Source: Tiliqua scincoides (lineage: Eukaryota; Chordata; Lepidosauria; Squamata; Scincidae). Taken from it: a DNA stretch of 64,000 nt. Made by a program: the position numbers and the translations under genes. The stretch spans positions 224,834,604 through 224,898,603 of the forward strand of contig NC_089823.1 in NCBI RefSeq assembly GCF_035046505.1. The letters are read 5' to 3'. Every line of letters starts with the position of its first letter. Positions within the stretch are counted from its first letter, which is position 1. The notes under the pieces were generated by a model. The model was not told the DNA's origin. It saw nothing but the letters and a program-made list of their open reading frames with translations, and did no database searches. Of this stretch, positions 24,401 to 32,884 are shown piece by piece.

Positions 24401-27400
24401 GGCCAAAGAGAGGCCCCTGAGTGGAACAGTAAGCTCTATCCACCAGGGACAGCAGGGATGGCTTTATCAGCACACAGTGGTTTCCACTTTGGATACTGCT
24501 GCTAATAGGATATGGTCACCTAATTATTACAAGTGCAACATAATCGTTAAGTATTACTAATGGTCCTAAGGTGTAGTACCTGAAGGAAGGCTGCAATATG
24601 TACTGCACCAGCATCAGTTACCAGATTGTATCTCAGGTCCAGTCCTGAAAAGAACAAGCAGTACAGAAATTGACAGACACATTCTATCTAATGGAATCAC
24701 TTCAATCACAGCCCACTGGAGTTTCCAAACAATCTGTGATTTTTCACCCATGAGGCTTTGTACTAAACTACACGTGACATTAACCCCACTGTAAGAAGAC
24801 TTGCTTCAAGCAGAAGTGGACTAGTAGTGGTCCTTTAATCTCTGACCACAAAAGAGGGGAGTAAAAGTAGCACATGGTGAGGTTTTTTAATGTTTTGAGA
24901 CACTTCCCCTCTCCACCACCTCCCCAAAGTGGCACTTTGCTCCCAGCACAGCTCTTTTGCTTTGGGGGCAAACTGCCACTTTGTGGGTAGAAGGAATTTT
25001 CAGCGTAAAAACAGCAACCAGGAGGGGGGGGTAGTAAAAAATACCCTTGCCACATACTACACTTTCGGACAGGATCCTTCCCCCCCCCCAACTAATTATT
25101 TGAGATAATAGAACTGCTTCTGGTCCACATTCACATTAAGCCTATCATCTAACAAAAGGTTTAATGTTATGTATAGTTTGCCCTGAAAGCAGCCCTTGCT
25201 TCAATCTGTCCCAAATGCAAATACAAAACCTGCACTGGCCAGAACATTCAGTCCTATTACAAATGTCCATCTTTCTCTTTTTTTCCCACATCTGCAATCA
25301 TCAGAGGGTGGCTGTTTGCACCCTTGAGGATAGAAGCAGCAGCCAGTTGGCTTGGTATGGAGAAGGCAAAGCCTTTGCTGGCCAGAAGGCTCACTCACAT
25401 TACAAATGCCTCTTCCCCATTTCTCTTCAGCATACGTAGTAGTAGAGAGGTTCAAAGGTGGTTTTAGACTCACTCATAAAAACTTCATAAGGCATATATA
25501 AAAACAAAACAAAACATAAGAACATAAAAACAGCCCCACTGGATCAGGTCATAGGCCCATCTAGTCCAGCTTCCTGAATCTCACAGCAGCCCACCAAATG
25601 CCCTAGGGAACACACCAGACAATAAGAGACCTACATCCTGGTGCCCTCCCTTGCATCTGGCATTCTGAGGTAACCCATTTCTAAAATCAGAAGGTTGCAC
25701 ATACACATCATGGTTTATTAACCTGTGATGGACTTTTCCTCCAGTAATTGGTCCAATCCCCTTTTAAAGGCATCCAGGCCAGATGCCGTCACCACATCCT
25801 GAGGAAAGGAGTTCCACAGACCAACCACACACTGAGTAAAGAAATATTTTCTTTTGTCTGTCCTGACTCTCCCAACACTCAATTTTAGTGGATGTCCCCT
25901 AGTTCTGATGTAAAGAGCATCTCTCTATCCACTTTATCCTTCCCATGCATAATTTTGTATGTCTCAATCACGTCCCCCCTCAGGCGCCTCTTTTCTAGGC
26001 TGAAGAGGCCCAAACAACATAGCCTTTCCTCATAAGGAAGGTGCCCCAGCCCAGTAGCTTAGCTTAGCAGACGTAATCCTAATGTCCACTTGCTATCAAA
26101 TTACTCACTACATGGTGATTAATAGTAAGACCAGAAAAACCTTGGATATTTTGGAATTAGCTTCCTTTTACTGAACATACTGCAGTGTCAAAGCAGTATC
26201 CCCATTTAGTGAGTAATTTGATAGCAAGTGGTCATTAGGATTATGTCCATCACCACCAACACTCACATTTGCTTTCATTTCCTTATATACTTCCTTGCTG
26301 GCTTGGAAATAATATTTGCTTGCTTTATGTATCCACTTGCTTTCCCCTCACCAAACTGCAGTTGCGAATTCCTGCTTTTCTTTTCACAAAGAATTAAATG
26401 CGGAACGTGGTCCACTTGCACCCAAGTGCCTACCAATATGTTTCACAGTATAATCCTATACAACTCCACTCAGATATAAATTCTATTATGTTCAGTGGGG
26501 CTTACTCCCAGGAAAGTGTGTATAGGATTACCGTCTTGCAGCCCAATCCTATGCACACTTTCATGGGAGTAAACCCCATAGACTGTAATGGGACTTACTT
26601 CTGAGTAGATGTGCATAGGATTGGGCTGTTAGTGCACTGAAAAGGGCAGGCAAGAACCTTATGAGGGGATCATACACAGAAAAACTGCTTTGACATTCCT
26701 TCTCTTTAGGGAAACCTGTAAATAATAGTTCTGAGATGTGGGCTAGGTGTACCTTTAACAGAAAATGATCTGCAGTCTCACTCTCACTGATTCTTAGCAT
26801 TTTTGTAGGATGTGGAGGTGATTATGGTTCAAGTGGTATAAAGTTATATAACTGCGCAGTTGTAGCCAGTTGCTGGATTCTAGGATCTGAAGGAATCGAG
26901 TGCCTACTTTCTGCTAGCAGGCACATGAACATGAGAAGGGCTTTAGCTCAGTGGAAGATCACCTGCTTTGTATGTTAAAGATCCTAGGGCCAATATCCAG
27001 GTGCAGCAGAGAAGAATTCCTGTCTGAAGCCCTGGAGACCTGCTGCAGGTCAGGGACAGCAATACTAAGGAGATGGCCCAAAGGCCTGACTTAGTATAAG
27101 GTAGCTTCCTACATAAACTCTTGGTAAATGGGCAAAAAGGCACCTATCAAAGTGGTGTCCTCTTATATTTAGCAGGGGGAAGCAACTGCCAACTCCAACA
27201 TGACAGCTTTTGTAACACTTGCCAGTGCCTCTTCTGTATTTTTTTTTAAGATTGTGAGCCCTCTGGAAACAGGGAACCGTTTATTGATTTAGGTAAGGGG
27301 TGCCCAAACCCCAGCCCTGGGGCCACTTGCGGCCCTCGAGGACTCCCAATGCGGCCCTCAGGGAGCCCCCAGTCTCCAATGAGCCTCTGGCCCTCCGGAG

Positions 27401-30400
27401 ACTTGCTGGAATCTACACTGACCTGATGCAACTGCTCTCGGTATGAGGGTGACTGTGGGATGAGGACTCCCTCCACTGCTTGCTGTTTCACATCTGTGAT
27501 GCAGTAGCAGCAGCAAAGAAAAGGCCAGCCTTGTTTTGTGCAAGGCCTTTTATAGGCCTTGTGCTATTGCAAGACCTTCATTCATTCATATAAGTTCATC
27601 TTTAATATATTCATTTATGTAAACTTATTCAAATTTGAAATGTAAATTAATTATTTTCTTCCCTGGCCCCCAACACAGAGAGATTATGTGGCCCTCCTGC
27701 CAAAAACTTTGGACACACCTGATTTAGGTCCCCAATCCTATTCAACTTCCCAGTGCCAGAGGAGCCACAATGCAGCCCGAGGCAAGGGAACAAACATTCC
27801 TGTACCTTGAAGAGGCCTCTGTGACTGCTCCCCTCCCCACTGCAGGATGCAGCACACACCCCTCTGGCACGGCTGCATCAATGCTGGAAAGTTGGATAGG
27901 ACTGGGCCCTTATGTAGACTGCTTTGTGAACAGTTTGTGAAATATTCATAATAAATTTTACACAAGTCTAGTTATTAATAACTATTTACTACATGTACAT
28001 GAAAGGACAGGCCAGCAAAAAACATGAACATTGGCTTGAGTTTCAAAGGTTAAAATAATGAGACATACCTGAGAGGAATACATTGTTTGTAAAGATAGTG
28101 GCAATGATTTGAAAATCACCATCTGTAACCCTCTGAACAGGTACCAGGCGATTATTTCCAGCTATTTTGATAGTGATTCTTTTTGATAACCTGTTAATAA
28201 TATGCAAACAGAAGGGATTGTTTTTGCTTTGTTTTGGACCCGGGAAAATGGAGGTTCAAAAGATTAGACTCAAGGGTTGCTCTCCATGGAAACCTTTAAC
28301 AGGTAATCCATGAAGAGAAACCTGAAGAGAAACTCATGCATGCGTAGTTGGGAGTTTAAAAGCAAACAGTATGTATTATTACTTGCTTCACAGTAAATAC
28401 TTTCCTCCCCTAGCCTCAATTTTCATAAAATTAGAATGCACTGGATGCTATAATATTAGATATCATTTACATAGCATATTCTAACTGTTTAAAGGTAGCT
28501 CACTTTTTGGCTAATTAACACCCTCCTTTTCCAAGACCAACAGCTGTGGTGTGCAAAGAAGTGACCAGAACTCCTTATCAGTTGAGCAATTAACAAGAAT
28601 TTATTGCTACAAACACATACACTCCTGCAAGTCCTCTTGTCCAGAGGCTTTCCCTCCCCAAAACTCCACTTAACTCAGTGGGTAAAGGTCCAAAGCCTCC
28701 AGCCCAAGTCCAATCCAATCCCTCCAAATCACAGTCCAGTCTTCTGAAGCAGAGTCCCTCATCTGCAGCAGTGTCTTCTCCAACAGAGTGTCTCCTCCAG
28801 CAGGGTCCTGGCAGTCCTTTCTTCTGTGTCTTCCAGCAGAGTTCTGGCAGTCCCCTTCTCCCATAGGTATGGATCAGGCAGCATCTCCCTCTGGGTCAGG
28901 GTAGCTCTGTCTCCTTTTGAAGCTGCCTTTTAGCCTTGGATGTCTCATAATCCTAAATGCAACTCACCTGTGAGCTACCTTGTTAGCCCCTTGTTAAGTC
29001 CAAATTAGGCCCAGGTGAGCCATCTCTTCAGTTCATGTCCATTCAAAGTCCCATCAAGGTCAAATGAAGCTCAGGTGTTCATCAGAGTCTCCATTGGCCT
29101 TGATTGATTACAGCTGTGGAGCCAGCCCTTGCCCTTCCCAGAGCTGTCAAACAGCTGTCAAAACATGGAATCGCTGTCAACACCACATCATCCACCTGAT
29201 GATCTTCTGATCTTCCATTACAGTCACATACATTATATCAGTACTCTTTACAACAGACTTGTAAGGGAGGCCAGTAGTATTATCCCCATAGGTCAAGAGT
29301 GGCCAGCCTTTCAACTTTAGGGCTCCTGGACCTTTAACACTTGGGTAGACCTTTAAGAATAGTGACATCTCATTGGTGACAAGCTGCACCTGCTGAAATT
29401 CCCACCTCTACAAAATTCTTAAAGGTCCAGGAGCCCTAAAATTGAAAGGTTGGCCACCCCTGCCATAGGTAAATGTGTTTGTTTCTGGTGAGTAAGATAG
29501 GATTACAGCCGAAGTCTTAAGGAACACAGTGGGATTACTTCAGAGTAATAAATAATATCATTTATAAATGATATTGATGGAGGACTGAGCCTGAAAGAAC
29601 TGTGCCTTGTGTAGCTTCTTACAATCACCAGCAGTGCAAACCTATTCTTAACTACTCAGAAGTCCCACTATTTTAAATAGAACTTACTCCAAGAGAGTGT
29701 GATTAAGATTGCAGCCATAGTGCGTTACGAGGAAGGAGAGGTTTGAACCAGGGACTTCCTAGCTCATGCTCTTGGGCACAACCTGACAACAGCTCTTATC
29801 CACTGCCGTTCCATTGTACAAGATATCTAGAAATCATTTTCCATAGTTCTCCCTGGGCAAAGCAGAGCACAACAGGGAAGACACGAATGTCCCTGAAAAA
29901 CGTAGCTATGTTTTCTCCTTGGAACACCCGTGTGGTGAACGTGAAAGCCAGTCAGGCCAGGAGGCCTTTACTGATCTTCCCATTTGTCTGAAGTTTTGTG
30001 ACCAGTCCATCCCAAGGAGAGCCACCTGGGTGAGCACTGCAAGGATGCACAGCAACATATTTAAAAAGCTATGGCTACAGGTTCTTTTGCATGTACCAAG
30101 TTCACAACAGAAGGTACACAACAGAAGGTCAATGCAGTATTCATCCCCACTTAACTTTCCCCCTGACCCAGTCAGGGACGATATCTGCCTTGAAAACTTT
30201 TTTTTTAAGTTGTAGACACTTATATTTACATTAACATTTGCCTTCATTAAAAAAATTTTCAAATATTTAAAAGGAGGTTGAAAAATTGCTCCAAGAATGG
30301 GGTGATGCCAAATTACTAATGTCAGAACTGCTGATCAAGAGCTACCTGTCCACAGGTAGTTTTTCCTCATTCAATCTCCATCAAGATGAAAAACTACAGA

Positions 30401-32884
30401 ATGGGTTCTTTTTTTATAAGTACTTGGCTCCATATGGAGCTGTACCTAGCTCTTGATCAGCAGTTTTGACATTAGTAATGTGGCATCACCCCATTCCTGG
30501 AGCAATTTTTCAACCTCCTTTTAAATATTTGTAGATTTTTTCTATGAGAGAGAGAGAGAGAGGGAGGGAGGGAGGGAGAGAGGGAGGGAGGGAGTTCTCC
30601 AGCTTTTCCAATGAGAGTTCTCCAGCTTCTTCCCAACCTGCCCTTCCTATTCTGCCCACCCAGAAAGCCACCTGCTCCACTTCAAGAAACTCGGAGAAAT
30701 AATTCTTTTGTCAATTCTTTAGTCAAATTTCTCCATAAGAAGATCCTGTTTAGGTGAGCTCGGGTTAAAAAACAGTCTAGTCAAGTGAGTGGGGTTGATC
30801 TCATGGGTCTTTCCTATAGAACTGGCACACACTTCCTTCCACGTGTCAGTTCAGTGGCCAAATCCCACATGGTCAGCTCCTATCCATTAAGTTGCTCCAT
30901 TTAAACAATACCATGGGAAGTAACTCACAGAAAAGCAACTCTATGCAGCCAGGATAACATAAAAAGTTCTGTCATATAAATATGCCTCTGGCAGCAGTCT
31001 CTAGTCCAGTATTTCCTACTTGGTCTGGCAGAGGCTTTCCAAAAAGGCCTATTCACTCATTTTCTCCTTGTGTGTTCAGAACATGTATAGCTCCCCCAAA
31101 CATTCATGAATCCTGGTCTTTGGGGTTCCCAAATGCATGGAGAAGCCCTAGGTGAATATGACTGTTCATGTGCAGAGAGCCAAAACACAAACATCCAATG
31201 CATGGCTTTCACACCTTCTCAATGTCAAAGATGTAGCCAGGAGGCAGGGTCCTACTTCCTTATCATGCTTCCTTAACAACCCTAGGACACAATCCTATCC
31301 ATTGCTCTAGTGCCCAAGCAACTGCAGTGCAGCCCTGAGATAAGGAAATAAACATTCCTTTACCCTGAGGAGGACCCCATAACTGCCCCCCACTGCAGGA
31401 TGCAGCGCACGCCCCATTGGCACAGCTGCATCAGTGCTGGAAAACTGGATAGGAGTGGGCCCCTAACCTCTTTTCCAGTCCTGTTATACCCAAGACCCTG
31501 CGCTCAAAGACATTGAGGCTTGAAACTAGAATCAGGTTGCCTTGGCACAAAATTTTGACATTTGATTCTAGGGAAATTTAAAAGCCCTACTTTTGACTGC
31601 AAGAACAATTTAGCCCAGAGATGGTTGCCTTACGATTCGTCGTCTTGCTTCACTTCTCGCAGAACATGGGTTATGAATGGGTTCTCAGGATGTTTCAGAT
31701 CTTCACAAGCTTTAGAATATTGTCGATCAAGAGTTACGTATGTTGGTTGCATGCCTACCTGGGGGGGGGGCAAAAATGCAATTTTACACCACATATGAAG
31801 AGAATCAAAGCATGAGTAATGCAGTATAGATTGACTACTAATCTGACCCTTTTGCATTCTGAAAATGAGCAACCAGAAACTACACCCTGCCTGGAAGATC
31901 CGAGTTCAAATCCTGCTCAGCCACGAAGCTTCCTAAGTGACCTTGGGCCAGTCACTTTCTCGCTCTTAGCCTTGTCTACCTCACAGGGTTGTTGTGAGGA
32001 CTAAAAAAGAGGGCATGTACTGGAAAAAGAGGGCATGTACGGAAAAAAGAGGACATCCAGTCACCCTGCCTGGAAGATCCAGGTTCAAACTTCCACTCAG
32101 CCATGAATTTTCCTGGGTGACCTTGGGCCAGTCTCTCTTAGCCTTGTCTACCTCACAGTGTTGTTGTGAGTACTAAAAAAGAGGACATGTACTGGAAAAA
32201 GAGGAAGTCCGATCACCCTGCCTGGAAGATCCAGGTTCAAACTTCCACTCAGCCATGAAGTTTCCTGGGTGACCTTGGGCCAGTCTCTCTCTCTCAGCCT
32301 CGTCTACCTCACAGGGTTGTTGTGAGGACTAAAAAAGAGGACATGTACTGGAAAAAGAGGACGTTCGGTCACCCTGCCTGGAAGATCCGGGTTCAAATCC
32401 TGCTCAGCCACGAAGCTTCCTAAGTGAGCTTGGGCCAGTCACTCTCTCTCTCTCTCTCTTAGCCTCATCTACCTCACAGGGTTGTTGTGAGGACGAAAGG
32501 AGGGAAGGAACCATGCCCATCGCCCTGAGCTCCTTGGAGGAAGAGAGGGATACAAATGCAAAAAATGAAATTGCAGGCCTGAAAGGCCTCCCACTCATTC
32601 AGATGGAAGCAGGTACTTCCCCTCACTGCCCCTCTCTTCCTGGCACCAGCAATCAAGCTCGCAAGAGGGCTGGACAGCTCCCTCCAGCCTGCCTCTTTCC
32701 CCCTTCGGCCGCGCGATTCGGGCAGCTTGCAGCCCCGCGGCGACACCTTCCTCCTGCAAACTGGACCCCAGCAGCCTGGAGGGATGCGCGCCGCCGCTCA
32801 CCTGCAGTTCTCGCTGCGTCGCTTGCTGGGCAACGGGCGCGCGCCTACCTGGGCAACAGGCTGCACCCGGGCGGCGGTTGCCAT
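9197..32884 (-). CDS. LRRC34: LRRC34, complete gene in 11 coding segments
   Basis: Leucine-rich repeat protein 34 is a cytoplasmic or nucleolar LRR protein reported in testis and stem cells, probably a protein-binding scaffold. Coding segments on the minus strand are 32849-32884, 31634-31758, 28069-28190, 24580-24644, 23389-23472, 19788-19916, 16294-16389, 15075-15229, 14132-14287, 12959-13085 and 9197-9400. All introns are GT-AG and all junctions keep frame. The product is 432 residues, or 418 if translation starts at the ATG in the second segment; I recall 419 for human. A short N-terminal region (FITHVLREV) is followed by ribonuclease-inhibitor-type repeats ([33 protein letters not shown]) and a conserved non-LRR end, [20 protein letters not shown]. 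No break is seen. It is head to head with LRRIQ4. Confidence 0.9.
9405..9835. other. LRRC34 last intron, proximal part
   Basis: Intron sequence next to the terminal exon, with no recognised repeat or exon. Confidence 0.4.
9838..10930. repeat. unclassified interspersed repeat with internal duplications
   Basis: The words CAGTGATTGGGTTGAAACAA and AGAGGTGGAGGTTGT each occur twice or more between 10410 and 10640, in slightly changed forms. An open frame of 172 codons on the minus strand (10397-10915) is a by-product and resembles no family. An AATAAA-like motif on the minus strand near 9855 leaves room for an old LTR, but I cannot define ends. Confidence 0.35.
11048..11237. mobile_element. A-family MITE (Harbinger-like)
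   Basis: Ends GGGTCAAATCCTATCCAA and TTGGATAGCATTGGGCCC are inverted copies. TTA lies on both sides, consistent with a 3-bp target duplication. The core block GGTGTGCACTGCATCCTGTG is shared with the other copies. Confidence 0.7.
11518..12275. mobile_element. hAT-like remnant with three B-family elements
   Basis: A hAT-like start (CAGTGGATCTCAAACTTTT) at 11518 is followed by TIR elements of the B family at about 11672-11763, 11900-11988 and 12187-12274, each with ACTTCTGAGTAGAC or its complement. The far end of the host element is unclear. Confidence 0.45.
12959..13085 (-). CDS. LRRC34: LRRC34 coding exon 10
   Basis: Acceptor TTTCTCAG precedes 13085 and the donor is GTATGC after 12959. It encodes [13 protein letters not shown] and [15 protein letters not shown]; the first base completes the codon split with exon 9. 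Its residues follow the ribonuclease-inhibitor LRR spacing. Confidence 0.88.
14132..14287 (-). CDS. LRRC34: LRRC34 coding exon 9
   Basis: A 156-bp LRR exon with acceptor TTTTTTCAG and donor GTTAGT. It encodes [15 protein letters not shown] and [15 protein letters not shown], two ribonuclease-inhibitor-type repeats. Enters and leaves in phase 2. Confidence 0.9.
15075..15229 (-). CDS. LRRC34: LRRC34 coding exon 8
   Basis: A 155-bp exon, acceptor CTTTAG, donor GTGAGA. It encodes [20 protein letters not shown], then [12 protein letters not shown] and LRYLDLSC. The last codon is split with exon 9 to give Cys, so the LRR reads through as LDLSCNKIT. Confidence 0.9.
15779..16192 (+). mobile_element. 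tRNA-headed SINE, plus orientation
   Basis: The head GGCAGGAGGTCTGGTTTAGA carries an A-box-like sequence, and GCCCGTTCAAGATCACC a B-box-like one. The 3' tail includes CTGCCTTGAATTAAAGTC and AAGAAAGGCAGTATAC. A second copy lies in opposite orientation at 16880-17235, with LRRC34 exon 7 between them. Confidence 0.7.
16294..16389 (-). CDS. LRRC34: LRRC34 coding exon 7
   Basis: A 96-bp exon, both ends in phase 0, with acceptor TATTTTCAG and donor GTAAGC. It encodes 32 residues including [12 protein letters not shown] and [14 protein letters not shown]. Skipping would keep frame. Confidence 0.9.
16880..17235 (-). mobile_element. tRNA-headed SINE, minus orientation
   Basis: On the minus strand the copy starts GGGCAGGAGGTCTGGTCTAG with A box, then GGTCGCCAGTTCGAGGCCAC as B box. 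It ends with a tail (CGCCTTGATTAAAGTC, AAGAAAGGCGGTATATAAAT) resembling L2-type 3' ends. It is less diverged than the copy at 15779 and is followed by a TAATAA microsatellite at its 3' side. Confidence 0.75.
17333..18083. mobile_element. nested hAT-like elements
   Basis: The outer ends GCGATTCCCAAACTTTT (17336) and CACAGTTTGGGAACCACTG (18062) are inverted, flanked by CTAGATCA and CCAGATC. Inside is a second element whose end reads AAGTTTGGGAACCACTG near 17975 and which shares GGGGACCCACTG with the E family. Low-complexity T, A and G runs occur around 17700-17750. Confidence 0.55.
18111..18272. mobile_element. A-family MITE
   Basis: Ends GGGTCCAATCCTATCCAA and GGACAGGATTGGGC with the usual core (GTGCACTGCATCCTGTGG). 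The right end is more diverged. Confidence 0.65.
18350..18545. mobile_element. H-family element (mariner/Tigger-like), fragment
   Basis: Shares AATGTCTTATAAGGACAAAA, TCCCTCTGGAAACC and GGAGGGCCCACCTGTAG with the longer copy at about 60908-61330. It resembles Tigger-like elements of vertebrates but no transposase is visible. Confidence 0.45.
18880..19549 (+). mobile_element. CR1 LINE fragment (RT C-terminus and 3' end)
   Basis: Encodes in pieces the end of the CR1 ORF2: [40 protein letters not shown], and the 3' untranslated part ending in TTCTTATG. The reading frame is shifted near the region between MLF and the ITPEPGDIH segment. It lies in LRRC34 intron 6. Confidence 0.9.
19788..19916 (-). 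CDS. LRRC34: LRRC34 coding exon 6
   Basis: A 129-bp exon in phase 0 at both ends. Acceptor CTAG precedes 19916 and the donor is GTAAGT. It encodes [19 protein letters not shown] and [11 protein letters not shown], LRRs with Asn at the conserved position. Confidence 0.9.
20000..20154 (+). mobile_element. 5S rRNA-derived SINE
   Basis: The head matches vertebrate 5S rRNA: GGAAGCTAAGCAGGGTCAGG, CCTGGTTAGTACTTGGATGG and CCTGGGAATACTGGGTGCTG, covering the internal promoter (A box, intermediate element and C box). It is followed directly by a 35-base tail, ATACCATAGTCTTTCGAGAC and GAAGGTTGCCAACC. The 5' end of 5S is replaced. It is not a working 5S gene: the first 40 bases differ and a foreign tail is attached. 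Confidence 0.9.
20832..22247 (-). mobile_element. CR1 LINE fragment, 1.4 kb
   Basis: Carries the 3' end and about half of ORF2, including [20 protein letters not shown] and the FADD active-site block, and [20 protein letters not shown]. The frame is interrupted several times. Its 5' truncation lies within the RT domain, near the [14 protein letters not shown] block of the full element. Confidence 0.92.
22490..22785. mobile_element. two hAT-like elements (I family)
   Basis: Two neighbouring copies at about 22490-22672 and 22678-22785 carry GCCAACCTTTCAATTTTAGG and GGCTCCTGGACCTTTAA near their ends; the first has an inverted partner, TTAAAGGTCCAGGAGAC. The second is cut short. A third copy lies at 29285-29465. 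Confidence 0.6.
22968..23047. mobile_element. B-family short TIR element
   Basis: Contains TCTACTCAGAAGTAGG and GGAAAGTGTGTATAGGATTG, the two ends of the B family, over about 80 bp. Confidence 0.55.
23389..23472 (-). CDS. LRRC34: LRRC34 coding exon 5
   Basis: An 84-bp exon, exactly 28 codons and one ribonuclease-inhibitor-type repeat: [20 protein letters not shown] and EFIAKSLH. Acceptor TTCTAG, donor GTAAGT, phase 0 at both ends. Confidence 0.9.
24168..24505. repeat. GC-rich interspersed repeat, C-family-like
   Basis: Starts GGGTGCAATCCTAACCGGCA, like other TIR elements here, and has a GC-rich body with G and C runs. The right boundary is uncertain. Several frames cross it and none is recognisable. 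Confidence 0.35.
24580..24644 (-). CDS. LRRC34: LRRC34 coding exon 4
   Basis: A 65-bp exon encoding [20 protein letters not shown] and Q, after completing a Gly codon split with exon 3. Acceptor TTTTCAG, donor GTACTA. LDLRYN is a strong LRRC34 landmark. Confidence 0.9.
25514..26056 (-). mobile_element. CR1 LINE 3' fragment
   Basis: Minus-oriented CR1 tail with CATAAGAACATAAAAACAG at its 3' terminus and the ORF2 end ([11 protein letters not shown]-type coding) upstream. 5'-truncated at about 26056, where it meets a palindromic element. Confidence 0.88.
26070..26248. mobile_element. foldback MITE with about 45-bp TIRs
   Basis: The left arm ACGTAATCCTAATGTCCACT plus TGCTATCAAATTACTCACTA is repeated inverted at the right arm (TAGTGAGTAATTTGATAGCA plus AGTGGTCATTAGGATTATGT). 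The 90-bp middle is unrelated. Its family is not recognised. Confidence 0.7.
26449..26631. mobile_element. two adjacent B-family elements in opposite orientation
   Basis: Copies at 26449-26536 (left end TATAATCCTATACAACTCC) and 26539-26631 (left end CCCAATCCTATGCACAC) stand two bases apart. In the first the block GGGGCTTACTCCCAGGAAAG is near its right end. In the second the complementary block is near its left end. Confidence 0.6.
26934..27115 (+). mobile_element. tRNA-derived SINE
   Basis: The head GGGCTTTAGCTCAGTGGAAG is an A-box-like tRNA 5' part and is followed by CTGCTTTGTATG, then a weakened B box. The body includes GCCTGACTTAGTATAAGGTA and GCTTCCTACAT, the usual squamate SINE end. It is not a tRNA gene because the T arm is degraded. 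Confidence 0.7.
27290..27722. mobile_element. hAT-like element (G family)
   Basis: Starts near AGGGGTGCCCAAACCCC and ends TTTGGACACACCTG, inverted ends shared with copies at 45869-46314 and 61492-61949. GATTTAGG lies at both edges, an 8-bp target duplication. Confidence 0.7.
27725..27913. mobile_element. A-family MITE
   Basis: Follows the G-family hAT element directly. Ends CCCAATCCTATTCAACTT and AAGTTGGATAGGACTGGGCC, with TTA at the right edge and in the left flank. Confidence 0.7.
28069..28190 (-). CDS. LRRC34: LRRC34 coding exon 3
   Basis: A 122-bp exon with acceptor ATTAACAG and donor GTATGT. It encodes [20 protein letters not shown] and [18 protein letters not shown], the lead-in to the first LRR. 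Both edges split codons, and both rejoin correctly. Confidence 0.9.
28547..29153 (-). mobile_element. possible solo LTR of an LTR retroelement
   Basis: A roughly 600-bp block that begins TGGTGTGC and ends CAAACA on the plus strand, between GCTG words that could be a 4-bp target duplication. On the minus strand an AATAAA sits near the 3' end, as expected for an LTR. No internal coding region is next to it, so it would be a fossil solo LTR. The edges are tentative. Confidence 0.4.
29285..29465. mobile_element. hAT-like element (I family), best copy
   Basis: Ends AGTGGCCAGCCTTTCAACTT and TTGAAAGGTTGGCCACCCC are inverted copies over about 60 bp, including GGCTCCTGGACCTTTAA and its complement. 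The core CAAGCTGCACCTGCTGAAAT matches the copies near 22500. Confidence 0.7.
29634..29717. mobile_element. B-family short TIR element
   Basis: Contains AACTACTCAGAAGTCCC and AGAGAGTGTGATTAAGATTG in the B-family arrangement. Diverged. Confidence 0.45.
30260..30531. mobile_element. long hairpin (foldback) element
   Basis: An 86-bp left arm (CAAATATTTAAAAGGAGGTT onward, to 30345) is the near-perfect inverse of a right arm (30446-30531, ending AACCTCCTTTTAAATATTTG). The 100-bp loop holds smaller palindromes (GTAGTTTTTC with GAAAAACTAC, and GCTCCATATGGAGC). It has no coding potential. It lies in LRRC34 intron 2, so the unspliced transcript could fold into a long stem. Confidence 0.8.
30546..30596 (+). 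repeat. (GA)n / (GGGA)n microsatellite
   Basis: Purine-rich run of GA and GGGA units directly after the hairpin element. Confidence 0.9.
31283..31466. mobile_element. A-family MITE
   Basis: Ends GGACACAATCCTATCCA and TGGATAGGAGTGGGCCC, flanked by CTA on each side. The core GATGCAGCGCACGCCCCATT is conserved. Confidence 0.68.
31634..31758 (-). CDS. LRRC34: LRRC34 coding exon 2
   Basis: A 125-bp exon after a C10 tract and CAG; the donor is GTAAGG. It encodes [14 protein letters not shown] and [16 protein letters not shown]. The ATG at 31752-31750 is an alternative start giving a 418-residue protein, close to the human length I remember. An upstream start in exon 1 reads into it in frame. Confidence 0.85.
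31884..32570 (+). repeat. four-unit composite tandem array of SINE plus hAT end
   Basis: Units start at 31884, 32063, 32215 and 32371, each ACCCTGCCTGGAAGATCC with a B-box-like GGTTCAAA word, followed by TGACCTTGGGCCAGTC and CTACCTCACAGGGTTGTTGT. The first three end with AAAAAGAGGACATGTACTGG and AAAAAGAGGA..., which match the 3' end of the hAT element at 33313-33625. The fourth has the normal SINE end (GAGCTCCTTGGAGGAAGAG). So a MIR-like SINE joined to a hAT end was duplicated in tandem. It lies in LRRC34 intron 1. Confidence 0.8.

Noticed and set aside
26934-27115. Candidate tRNA gene
   Set aside because: Only the A-box half is tRNA-like; the acceptor and T arms do not pair, and the segment continues as a SINE body.
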